Source: an uncultured Bacilli bacterium
GTDB taxonomy: Bacteria; Bacillota_I; Bacilli_A; RF39; UBA660
Direction of reading: 5' to 3'
DNA: 60,059 bases
NCBI GenBank assembly: GCA_947623845.1
Contig: CANQHM010000001.1
Span: 1-60,059, forward strand
Part shown: positions 23,475 to 31,195 of the stretch, piece by piece
Layout of the letters: each line of letters starts with the position of its first letter
Numbering within the stretch: position 1 is the stretch's first letter
Translations under genes and position numbers: made by a program
Notes under the pieces: model-generated
Databases searched by the model: none
What the model was told of the DNA's origin: nothing
The model's input: the letters and a program-made list of their open reading frames with translations, nothing else

Positions 23475-24683
23475 ATGACAAAATTTAACCATTTAACAAA
23501 AGAAAATAGAGATTTAATAGAACATTTAATTAATTTAAAAAATAACTTTACTTATATTGGTAAAGCTATCAATAAAGATAGAACAACTATTTCTAAAGAA
23601 ATTATAAATAATAGATATATAAAGAGTAATTACTTTTCTCCATTTGATCAAAAAGGCATCTTAGATGCTGCTAATAAATGTAATTTATTATTAAAGCCAC
23701 CCTATGTTTGTAATACTTGTAAAAATAAAAATCATTGTATAAAACATCATCTATATTATAATGCTAAAACTGCTCAAGAAAACTATGAAACAAAATTATC
23801 TGAATCTAGACAAGGAGTTAATATTACTCCTGAACGTATTGATGAAATTGAAAAAATGATTGTTCCTTTAATTAAGTATAAAAAACAAAGTGTTAATCAG
23901 GTATTCATCAATCATTCTGACATTCTTAATTTTTCTAAAGTAACTTTTTATAACTATGTTGATAATGGAGTTTTATCTTTATCTAATTTAGATTTACCTA
24001 AGAAAGTAAAATATAAAAAGAGAAAAAAATCTAATAATAAATATAAAAGAGATGTCTTACTACTTAAAAATAGAACTTATGAAGATTACTTAGATTTTAT
24101 TGCTAAACATCCTAAATGTAATAAAGTTCAACTTGATACAGTAATAGGAAAAAGAAATGAAAATAAATGTCTTTTAACTATGTATATTGTTGAAACTCAC
24201 TATATGCTTATATTTTTACTAGATAAGAAAACGGCACAATATGTCTCTAATATTTTTAAGGATATGAAAGATGGATTACATATTCAAAATTACAGACATA
24301 TTTTCAGAGTTATTTTAACTGATAATGGATGTGAATTTTATAATCCATATGAAATGGAATATGATTATGATACAGGTAATAAAGTAACAAATGTATTTTA
24401 TTGTCATCCCAATGCTTCATATGAAAAACATGAATTAGAAGTTAATCATGAATACATTAGAAGAGTTTTTCCAAAAGGGACCTCTTTCAATAAAATCACT
24501 GAAGAAATGGTAAATAGATTAAGGGACAACATTAATGCTATTCCTAGAGTTTCTCTTAATGGTAGTACTCCTTATGATTTAACAAAGAAAAAATATCCTA
24601 TGTTAATAGAATATTTAAAAGCTAAATACATTTCTCCAGATGATGTTGATCTATCAACTGAAAATATTAGAGGTGAAAGATAA
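23475..24683 (+). CDS. IS30-family transposase
   Basis: Catalyses cut-and-paste or circle-mediated transposition of its IS. 402 residues. Seen: an N-terminal HTH that recognises the ends (LTKENRDLIEHLINLKNNFTYIGKAINKDRTTISKEI), a zinc-like Cys cluster VCNTCKNKNHC, and an RNase H-type catalytic core with VQLDTVIGK (first Asp), ILTDNGCEF (second Asp) and KHELEVNHEYIRRVFPKGTSF (Glu and the IS30 signature end). It appears full-length with no frameshift. The ATG at 23475 has AAAGGAG upstream. Its stop overlaps the start of the next ORF (TAATG). Confidence 0.92.
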   Translation: MTKFNHLTKENRDLIEHLINLKNNFTYIGKAINKDRTTISKEIINNRYIKSNYFSPFDQKGILDAANKCNLLLKPPYVCNTCKNKNHCIKHHLYYNAKTAQENYETKLSESRQGVNITPERIDEIEKMIVPLIKYKKQSVNQVFINHSDILNFSKVTFYNYVDNGVLSLSNLDLPKKVKYKKRKKSNNKYKRDVLLLKNRTYEDYLDFIAKHPKCNKVQLDTVIGKRNENKCLLTMYIVETHYMLIFLLDKKTAQYVSNIFKDMKDGLHIQNYRHIFRVILTDNGCEFYNPYEMEYDYDTGNKVTNVFYCHPNASYEKHELEVNHEYIRRVFPKGTSFNKITEEMVNRLRDNINAIPRVSLNGSTPYDLTKKKYPMLIEYLKAKYISPDDVDLSTENIRGER

Positions 24684-24928
24684 TGTCGAACTATACAACT
24701 ATAAAAGATCTAATTATTTTTAGTGATCCTATTATAGGAGATATAACTTTAGATGAGATCTTAAATCACCTATTACTTCAAATCCAATACCAAAAAAAGT
24801 TTGAAGAAATAGTATATTCCAATCTTAAACATACTAATCTCACTAACAAAGATATAGCAACTATATTTAGTCTTTCATCTACTAATATCATAGAAACGTA
24901 CATAAAATTAATTAAAAATGAATTATAA
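24683..24928 (+). CDS. Accessory ORF of the IS30-like element
   Basis: An 81-residue protein overlapping the transposase stop by one base (TAATG), so it is translated by coupling. Seen: mostly helical, with an HTH-like C-terminal segment LTNKDIATIFSLSSTNIIETYIKLI. It may assist transposition or regulate the transposase. It is not part of classical IS30, and its function is not known. Confidence 0.6.
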   Translation: MSNYTTIKDLIIFSDPIIGDITLDEILNHLLLQIQYQKKFEEIVYSNLKHTNLTNKDIATIFSLSSTNIIETYIKLIKNEL

Positions 24929-25234
24929 GTCTTATGAAAAGAGTATACTCTTTTCATTGGCAAATAAGCCAAAATCAACTAATTATTTAGAAATAAATGC
25001 GGGAAGTAAGTCTTAAAAATGACTGTATTCGTGCACTTTTTTGCATGTCCACATTTAATTTCATAAACGTATTCTAACACTAAATAAACAAAAAAGCAAA
25101 AAAATCAAATGAAAATTTCCAAGAAAATCGGGAATTTTATTCTATAACTTGATTTTTTTTAATTTCCGAGAATTTACATTTTAATTCAGTCTTTTTTTCA
25201 TATAAACTTTCCACGGTCAATAAAAAACATGGTG
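24929..25234. other. Intergenic stretch covering the IS right end
   Basis: This stretch holds a hairpin TGAAAAGAGTATACTCTTTTCA at the end of the accessory ORF that could terminate IS transcription, a CGGGAAGT motif near 25000 resembling one at the left end, and the right inverted repeat at 25124-25139. No gene or other RNA is seen. Confidence 0.55.
25124..25139 (-). repeat. Right terminal inverted repeat of the IS30-like element
   Basis: AAAATCGGGAATTTTA; its reverse complement shares AAATTCCCGAT with the left end. Confidence 0.55.
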
Positions 25235-25747
25235 TTATCTTTTTTGTCTTATTAATTTGAGAACTTTTTCTTCTTCATTTTGTAATAAACTTTTAAATTG
25301 GTTATCTTCTTCTTCTAAACTTTTCTTGATAAAGTTAATATGATTATCTAGTAAGGTAGGTTCAAAAGGAATACAATCTTTGTTATCAATAACTTTAGAA
25401 ACAATATTTCCCTTAATATCAATAAAACAAGATATCGTTATAATTTTATTATGATGTTTTATATAGATATCAGCCCGTGCTCTTTTTTCCCCATCGAAAT
25501 CTTGAAACGGATAGATTTTATTAAATTTATCACATATAACTTTACCACTTGCTAAATCAAATATTACCATTTTCTTAACATCGATAGGGTCATTATAACT
25601 CCCTGTAGTATATAACGCTAAATCACTTTCAATTATCTCTAAACTAAATGGTAAATCTAGTTTTAATATAACCCCACTATCACCATATAACTTATATTTC
25701 GTTCTTGCTCCTACTTCTTTTACTTCTTTTAGTAACGTATAATTCAT
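25235..25747 (-). CDS. Unknown protein with WG-like segment (170 residues)
   Basis: Not assigned. It is soluble and predicted beta-rich for residues 1-120, with IYPFQDFDGEKRARADIYI followed by CFIDIKGNIVSKVID. This resembles a single WG-type beta-hairpin repeat (aromatic, then Gly-x-Ala-x-V, then IDxxGxIV). The last 40 residues are charged and helical. The ATG at 25747 follows GAGGT. It lies downstream of a similar, shorter protein at 25803 with which it shares the YPF...AR(A/I)DI...G(N/E)(I/V) pattern; both follow the Clp ATPase gene and may be its operon partners. Confidence 0.65.
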   Translation of the reverse strand: MNYTLLKEVKEVGARTKYKLYGDSGVILKLDLPFSLEIIESDLALYTTGSYNDPIDVKKMVIFDLASGKVICDKFNKIYPFQDFDGEKRARADIYIKHHNKIITISCFIDIKGNIVSKVIDNKDCIPFEPTLLDNHINFIKKSLEEEDNQFKSLLQNEEEKVLKLIRQKR

Positions 25748-25802
25748 TTTAAAACCTCATTTCTTTCTATTTAAAAAAATATCTACCCTCTATTAGTAGA
25801 TA

Positions 25803-26183
25803 TTAATTATCTTTTATTAATTTTTTACGCATTTCTTTATCTTTAAGCATATCTAAATAAGCATCTAATGTAATATTTTGAACCATAACAAAATCTATAT
25901 TACTTATAAGAGGAGATATAACTTCTCCTAATTCATTAATATAACAAAAAGCATAATAATTTTTATCAAGATTAATATCAATTCTTGCTAAAGCATAACC
26001 ATATTCATTAAATGGATATATAATACTAAACCGCTTATTTAATTCTAGATTTTCTTCAATATTAAAATAAATATTTTTACCATTTTGGACATAGTAAACC
26101 ACATTAGGTGATACGTGTCTAAAGTCGCTTATTATTTTATAATCCCTATTTACTCTTTTGTGTTCTACTACTTTCTCTCTCAT
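25803..26183 (-). CDS. Unknown protein with WG-like segment (126 residues)
   Basis: Not assigned. Seen: YYVQNGKNIYFNIEEN, then IYPFNEYGYALARIDINL and CYINELGEVISPLI, the same WG-like hairpin pattern as the neighbour at 25235, and a charged helical end. It probably arose by duplication with that gene. The ATG at 26183 has GAGGG six bases upstream. It begins 35 bp after the stop of the Clp ATPase gene. Confidence 0.65.
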   Translation of the reverse strand: MREKVVEHKRVNRDYKIISDFRHVSPNVVYYVQNGKNIYFNIEENLELNKRFSIIYPFNEYGYALARIDINLDKNYYAFCYINELGEVISPLISNIDFVMVQNITLDAYLDMLKDKEMRKKLIKDN

Positions 26184-26218
26184 ACCTTACCCTCTAAATT
26201 AATTATAACCTTATTTTA

Positions 26219-28000
26219 TTAAATAGTAAACCCTATATTACTTTTTATGACACTATTATTTAACACTATAAAAACATTTTTAAAGTTAATTATTTCATTA
26301 TTTTTATCTATTATTTCTCGATCTTTTATAATTTTATCAATTAAACTTTTAACTTTAGGGGCCATTTCTTTCATATTTTTAATATAAAGACAGCCAAAGG
26401 GATTATTTTTAAATCTTTCTAAGACAAAGTCTTCATATTCTTCTTTATAGATAGTAGGTATCCCAATTAATTTATATATACTACTTGCTTCAGTGTAATC
26501 ATTCCCATCTAGTATAATCATCTGACGACCATATATTTCTTCACACATTTTTTTAATTTCCTTATCTTCTTTAGCTAGTTCTAGTTTTTTATCTTTAATA
26601 CTAGTAAGTATTTTTTCTTTATCCACAATTTCATATTTACCGATGATATTTTTAAGTTCATCTTCTTCATAGACAACTTTATACTTTCTTTTAATAACTG
26701 CATAGATATCTTCTTTGGTAATTAGCTTTTTATTATTATTTTGTTTTATTTTTTGTTCTTCTAAACAAAGTTTTTGAGCTTTTTTATAATTACCATTAAT
26801 AAGACATTCTTCTTTAATTTGTTTTAATTCTTTTAATTTTTGATCATTATCAAGGGTATTATTTTTACAACTAGTATAAACACATACACTATCTAGTAGA
26901 TCAATAACTTTATCAGGATTACTTTTATTAAAGATATATTTATTACTAACACTTACTAACTCTAAAATAATATCATCTTTAATTATACAATTATGGAAGT
27001 TTTCATATATGGGTTTGATACCTTTTAGAATGGTTATAGTTTCTTCCGTAGTAGGTTCAGCGATTTCAATAAGTTCGAAACGTCGGTTTAAGGCTTTATC
27101 TTTCATAATAGTATTATGGTATTCTGTTTCTGTAGTCGCCCCAATTACTTTTACCTCTCCTCTGGCAAGAAAAGGTTTAAATATTTCACAAGCACTGATC
27201 GCACCCTCTGCTCCACCAGCATTTACTAAGGTATGGATTTCGTCAATAAATAAGACGGTATCTTTACTATTTTCTAATTCTTTTAATAAGTTTGTTACTT
27301 TTTCTTCAAACTCGCCCCGATATTTTGTCCCAGCGACGAGAGACCCCATATCTACTTTTAAGACTTTTATATTTTTAAGTTTATAGGGGACATCCCCTTT
27401 TTTAATTCTTCTTACAAATTCTTCTACTATAGCACTTTTACCAACACCAGCTTTACCGACTAATAAAGGATTACATTTGTTTTTACGAAGTAGAGCTTCT
27501 TCTAATTCGGCGATTTCCCTTTCTCTTCCTATTAAGATATCATTACTTACTACATCATTTAATAAAGTACCCTCTTTAAAAGTATTTAAACTTTCATTAT
27601 TAGCAATCGAATATAATTTATTTAAAGGTATATCCATAGCTAGAATTATTCTTATAGCAATACCTTCGCCTTCTTCAATAATCGCCCGAAATAGATGACC
27701 TTCATTTAAAGGAATATTTTCTTCTTCGGCATCACTACTACCTAATTCAATAATTCTTTTTAATAAAGGGGTATATAAAATAACTTTACTTTTTTTATGA
27801 GCCATACCTACTGTTTTAACAAGTTCTTTTTTAAACTTTTCATAAGTTAACCCAATTTTTTTAAAATCTTCAATAGCTTGCCAGTCGCTTTTTAATAAAG
27901 CAAGTAATAAGTGTTCACTTCCCACATAAGGATGATGTAACTCTAACATTTCTTCTTCGGCATTTTCAAATATCTTTTTTATATTATCACTATATTTCAT
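26219..28000 (-). CDS. ClpC/ClpA-like AAA+ ATPase with degenerate second module
   Basis: An unfoldase-like protein of the Hsp100 family. 593 residues, much shorter than ClpC (about 810). Seen: a Clp N domain (residues about 1-135, VGSEHLLLALL), a complete first AAA module with Walker A GKAGVGKSA, Walker B VLFIDEIH, sensor-like IGATT and arginine finger ALNRRFE, and an M-domain-like helical stretch (KLKELKQIKEECLINGNYKKAQKL). The second AAA module is only a remnant (EIYGRQMIILDGNDYTEAS) with no Walker A and no Walker B. No ClpP-binding loop is apparent, so partnership with ClpP (53620) is doubtful. ATG 28000 follows GGGAGGA. Confidence 0.85.
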   Translation of the reverse strand: MKYSDNIKKIFENAEEEMLELHHPYVGSEHLLLALLKSDWQAIEDFKKIGLTYEKFKKELVKTVGMAHKKSKVILYTPLLKRIIELGSSDAEEENIPLNEGHLFRAIIEEGEGIAIRIILAMDIPLNKLYSIANNESLNTFKEGTLLNDVVSNDILIGREREIAELEEALLRKNKCNPLLVGKAGVGKSAIVEEFVRRIKKGDVPYKLKNIKVLKVDMGSLVAGTKYRGEFEEKVTNLLKELENSKDTVLFIDEIHTLVNAGGAEGAISACEIFKPFLARGEVKVIGATTETEYHNTIMKDKALNRRFELIEIAEPTTEETITILKGIKPIYENFHNCIIKDDIILELVSVSNKYIFNKSNPDKVIDLLDSVCVYTSCKNNTLDNDQKLKELKQIKEECLINGNYKKAQKLCLEEQKIKQNNNKKLITKEDIYAVIKRKYKVVYEEDELKNIIGKYEIVDKEKILTSIKDKKLELAKEDKEIKKMCEEIYGRQMIILDGNDYTEASSIYKLIGIPTIYKEEYEDFVLERFKNNPFGCLYIKNMKEMAPKVKSLIDKIIKDREIIDKNNEIINFKNVFIVLNNSVIKSNIGFTI

Positions 28001-28072
28001 TTTTATTCCTCCCACTATTTAAGTATATGTATATGGTGGGAAATTTTTTGTCATTCTATGCACAAAGGCATT

Positions 28073-28106
28073 AAAAAAAGTATACTTTTTTGTATTAATA
28101 TACTTT
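28073..28106 (-). terminator. Terminator-like hairpin after the TasA-like surface gene
   Basis: On the minus strand AAAGTATA/TATACTTT forms an 8-bp A+T-rich stem with a 14-base loop and a long U run, eight bases past the stop codon. Confidence 0.55.
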
Positions 28107-28113
28107 AATTTCA

Positions 28114-29598
28114 TTATGGAACTAATATATATGGATTTTGTTCACTTCCATTTCCAACCTCGCCCGCTATCTTTACTTTTGAACTCAGATATAAGGACGG
28201 GCGAACATCAAACTCGGCTACAACACCGGCATCGTAATCAACTATGCCAGTGTAGGTAACAAAGAATGAAAAATCACCACCATTCGAATAAGGCATTAAA
28301 GTCCATAGATTAATTGAATTAGGTTTTAACCAATCATTATCAGCACAATCTGTTTTATACGGATTACTATCCCAAGTATTTAAATCTTTTGCTAAACAAA
28401 CATCCCTAGTAGTAGAAACACCACCACCTGACGCGTAACCATAATCACTAGGGTAAATAAGTCCTACTTTCCCTGGCCATACTGTTGGTTGACTTTGATA
28501 TGTTTTATCTCCGCGTTCCACAGTATAAAACTCAGCAGCCGTCATCCCACTATTATCATTTCCACCTAAATACCATTTTACATTTTCTATCATTCCTATT
28601 GAACTATTTGTTATAGATTTATAATTTGGATCTTTTGAACTTGTTATCCATACTCCAATATCATTAGAGTTTAAATAATCATTGTTTAAAGAATTTTGTA
28701 AAAACGCATTTGTCCAATCATTTGCATATTTATAATTCCAACTTGTTTCTCCTATGCTTTCATTTCTCACGATTTTTACAAGACTTTCTTTACTACTATT
28801 TTCTTTCTCTATATCTTTAAATAATCCTATAATCCGCCATTTTTCACAATGTTTTTCACTCGCTGCATTTTCTTGTGTTATACCATTATAATCATCACAA
28901 TTAAACCATACATAATTATCAGGATTCGCACCAGCATATCTTATATTTCCGCTTTCATCAGTGAATATAGTTGTATTATCAGCTACTATTGAATCCGTAA
29001 ATGGCTTTGGTGGTTCATATACCTTAGCATTAACATTATCATCAACATTTATCTTTCCAGTAAATTCCGCTTCTTGATTATAATCTTGAGGTACATCTAA
29101 ATTTTCAAAAGTAACAGTTAATTTATAATAATGTTTTTTTTTCTTTTCAGGACGGGTTATATTTACTGCTAAATACATTTCATTATCTTCATTAACAGTA
29201 TTTTTATTTATAAATCCTTTGGCATTAATTCCATCAGTTTTTTCTATTTCATATGTATCATCAGTATATTCTACTAAGTTATATTTTAAATCTTCTTTTT
29301 GAAATGTAGTTTCTAATTCTGTTAATTTAATATTATAAGTATAAGAATCATCTAGAGTACCAGTATTTTCTACAGTAAATGTTTTACTTGCGCTATCTCC
29401 TGGTTGGGCATTTTCAAAATAGATTTTATCTCCATCTTTTTCTACAAAAGTAAGTTCCATAGTACCCGATGTTACGGTATTTTCTTTAGCCTCTTTATTA
29501 CCTAAGATATTGGCTCTAAAATATGCGTATGATATACCAATTAGAGTTATTGATAAAACCCCTATTAAAATTATTAATAACCAATTACTCTTTTTCAT
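28114..29598 (-). CDS. TasA/camelysin-like surface protein with WRIIG domain
   Basis: A 494-residue exported protein, the fifth paralogue by its C-terminal domain but with a different N-terminus. Seen: a SipW-type signal (LIGISYAYFRAN, residues about 8-32), a TasA/camelysin-like domain at about 35-185 (SGTMELTF, FENAQPGDSASKTFTVENTGTL), then YAGANPDNYVWFNC, CEKWRIIGLF, LNNDYLNSND and GKVGLIYPSDYGYA, ending VRPSLYLSSKVKI and NPYILVP. TasA proteins form matrix fibres; fibre formation here is inference. It lacks a divergent XRE partner, unlike the other four, and instead has a promoter with a 10-G spacer and a 10-bp dyad. sipW is not in the window. Confidence 0.82.
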   Translation of the reverse strand: MKKSNWLLIILIGVLSITLIGISYAYFRANILGNKEAKENTVTSGTMELTFVEKDGDKIYFENAQPGDSASKTFTVENTGTLDDSYTYNIKLTELETTFQKEDLKYNLVEYTDDTYEIEKTDGINAKGFINKNTVNEDNEMYLAVNITRPEKKKKHYYKLTVTFENLDVPQDYNQEAEFTGKINVDDNVNAKVYEPPKPFTDSIVADNTTIFTDESGNIRYAGANPDNYVWFNCDDYNGITQENAASEKHCEKWRIIGLFKDIEKENSSKESLVKIVRNESIGETSWNYKYANDWTNAFLQNSLNNDYLNSNDIGVWITSSKDPNYKSITNSSIGMIENVKWYLGGNDNSGMTAAEFYTVERGDKTYQSQPTVWPGKVGLIYPSDYGYASGGGVSTTRDVCLAKDLNTWDSNPYKTDCADNDWLKPNSINLWTLMPYSNGGDFSFFVTYTGIVDYDAGVVAEFDVRPSLYLSSKVKIAGEVGNGSEQNPYILVP

Positions 29599-29631
29599 CT
29601 ATGATTATCTCACTTTCTAAAATAATCATAG
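29599..29631. promoter_or_regulatory. Perfect 10-bp dyad over the start site of the TasA-like gene
   Basis: Arms CTATGATTAT (29599-29608) and ATAATCATAG (29622-29631) enclose a 13-base loop that contains the gene's ribosome binding site (AGTGAG on the minus strand). It lies between the -10 and the ATG. It could be an operator, or an RNA hairpin displaying or hiding the site. Confidence 0.6.
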
Positions 29632-29634
29632 CAA

Positions 29635-29655
29635 ATTATACCCCCCCCCCGTCAA
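29635..29655 (-). promoter_or_regulatory. Promoter with a 10-G homopolymer as spacer
   Basis: On the minus strand TTGAC (29651-29655) is followed by ten Gs (29641-29650) and directly by TATAAT (29635-29640). Counting the first G as the sixth base of the -35, the spacer is only 9 bases, against an optimum of 16-18. Slippage of the tract would change spacing and so promoter strength, the known design of phase-variable promoters. It is the only long G/C homopolymer noticed in the window. Confidence 0.6.
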
Positions 29656-29685
29656 GAAAAAGTCATAAAAAAATGAACTTAATGT

Positions 29686-30096
29686 TCACTTCTTCTTAAA
29701 AACAAATAATTTACTAAAGACATAGTTAGCAATAGTTACTACTACTTGAACGACTAGTTTGGCGATTTTATCATTAATTCCTGCTAAGGTAACCATTAAA
29801 AACATTATACCCATATCCATAAGTAACGTTATAACTCTTGATCCTACAAAAGAAGTTATTTCTTTTAATTTGTTTTTTTCTTTACTTTTAAAAACAAATA
29901 AACGATTAGTAATATAAGCAAAAGTAACAGCACATACCCAACTAAAGATATTAGCAATTTGGAGTTCGATAGCATTATTAGGATTTAAAACAGTAGATAC
30001 GGCAAGATAGTAGGTTACTAAACTTACAACAGTAGTTAATACACCGACGATAAGATAGTTAATTATTTCTTCATATTTTTTATATAAGGCTTTCAT
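29686..30096 (-). CDS. GtrA-family membrane protein
   Basis: A 136-residue membrane protein of the GtrA family, thought to help flip or use undecaprenyl-linked sugars for wall polymer modification. Seen: four hydrophobic segments (about 12-32, 42-62, 83-103, 112-130), the family pattern YLIVGVLTTVVSL near the start and NYVFSKLFVFKKK at the end. The ATG overlaps the tagO stop (ATGA), so it is co-translated with TagO and probably works on the same lipid carrier. Confidence 0.88.
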   Translation of the reverse strand: MKALYKKYEEIINYLIVGVLTTVVSLVTYYLAVSTVLNPNNAIELQIANIFSWVCAVTFAYITNRLFVFKSKEKNKLKEITSFVGSRVITLLMDMGIMFLMVTLAGINDKIAKLVVQVVVTIANYVFSKLFVFKKK

Positions 30097-31166
30097 TTTT
30101 TCTTTTTACCTTTCTTCTTATGATGCTCAAATAAAATATCGGTTTTCATAACTAGGAAGATTAATAAAAGCATCAAGATTACATAGATAAACATCGCAAT
30201 TTTACTATCTCCTAAAACATAGAAAATAGAGACAGAGGCAAAAGCGATATCAATTAAATAAATTATTAAGACGGATGTTCTAGGACTGAATTTTAATTTT
30301 AAAAATTGATGATGGAAATGTTCTTTATCAGGCGTGAATGGCGCTTTTCCTTTAATTAATCTTCTAATAATCGCAAAGGCGGTATCAAATATAGGGATTG
30401 CCATAATACAAATAGGAATTACTAAACTAGTTAGAGTTGTTCCTTTAAATCCTAGAAGGGCGGTGACACCGATGATAAAACCGATAAAATCACTACCATC
30501 ATTACCTAGAAATATTGAAGCTGGGGGAAAGTTATAAACAAGGAAACCTAACACTGCTCCTAACATGATAACAGAAAGCATGACATCTAGACCACCTAAT
30601 TGGTTTAAGATAATCGCAATTATAGCAATGGTCGCAAAATAGATAACGGCAATACCAGAGGCGAGGCCATCTAAACCATCAATTAAGTTTAAAACATTAA
30701 TAAAGGCGACGATAAAAAATATGGTAATAATATAATTTAGAGGATACGGAAATACTAAATGTAAGCCTAGAAAAGTAACTTCATTTAAGACTAAGTTTCC
30801 ATAAATACAAACAATAGCACTCGCTATAATATGGACAATTAATTGGTATCTCGCTTTAATAGGATTTATAGAATCAACCATACCCATTAAGATAAGTAAG
30901 AAACTACCTATTAAAACTGATAACATCACTGTATTTTGTTTCGCAAATAAGATATAACCAAGTAAGAATGATAGGAATACGGCAAGTCCACCTAATCTCG
31001 GCATTGGGACTTTATGAATTTTTCTTTTAAAATCTGGATAATCCATCGCATTAACATGGACACTTACGACTTTAGCAATAGGTACTAGTAATAAACTTGC
31101 AAAAAAGCAGACAAGAATTATTTCAAATACATTATGACCATTAATTTGATAAGATAATATATCCAT
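30093..31166 (-). CDS. tagO: UDP-GlcNAc:undecaprenyl-phosphate GlcNAc-1-phosphate transferase
   Basis: First committed enzyme of wall teichoic acid or other undecaprenyl-linked polymers, a polytopic membrane enzyme of the WecA/TagO family. 357 residues. Seen: PRLGGLAVFL near residue 53, NLIDGLDGLASG with the catalytic Asp pair, GNDGSDFIGF, and PDKEHFHHQFLKL with the family His motif, spread over about ten hydrophobic segments. The ATG at 31166 follows GTGAGGT. It sits in a minus-strand unit with the cohesin and dockerin genes upstream and GtrA downstream. Confidence 0.9.
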   Translation of the reverse strand: MDILSYQINGHNVFEIILVCFFASLLLVPIAKVVSVHVNAMDYPDFKRKIHKVPMPRLGGLAVFLSFLLGYILFAKQNTVMLSVLIGSFLLILMGMVDSINPIKARYQLIVHIIASAIVCIYGNLVLNEVTFLGLHLVFPYPLNYIITIFFIVAFINVLNLIDGLDGLASGIAVIYFATIAIIAIILNQLGGLDVMLSVIMLGAVLGFLVYNFPPASIFLGNDGSDFIGFIIGVTALLGFKGTTLTSLVIPICIMAIPIFDTAFAIIRRLIKGKAPFTPDKEHFHHQFLKLKFSPRTSVLIIYLIDIAFASVSIFYVLGDSKIAMFIYVILMLLLIFLVMKTDILFEHHKKKGKKKK

Positions 31167-31195
31167 ATTCTAAACCTCACTTATTTTTATTATAC

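Larger units (their letters stand above)
23311..25139 (+). mobile_element. IS30-family insertion sequence with accessory ORF
   Basis: The element comprises a DDE transposase gene, an overlapping 81-codon gene and imperfect terminal inverted repeats sharing AAATTCCCGAT (left end forward at 23312-23322, right end in reverse at 25127-25137). At about 1.8 kb it is longer than typical IS30 members (about 1.0-1.3 kb), because of the second ORF and a long right flank. The exact ends and target duplication cannot be fixed by eye. Its left end is about 30 bp from the -35 of the RiPP-like operon. Confidence 0.65.

Noticed and set aside
24778..24978. Minus-strand frame antisense to the IS accessory ORF
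   Set aside because: No ribosome site, and the coupled plus-strand ORF explains the region.
29641..29650. G tract as a simple assembly artefact
   Set aside because: It cannot be excluded from one sequence, but its position exactly between a -35 and a -10 makes a functional tract more likely; kept as a finding with tests.
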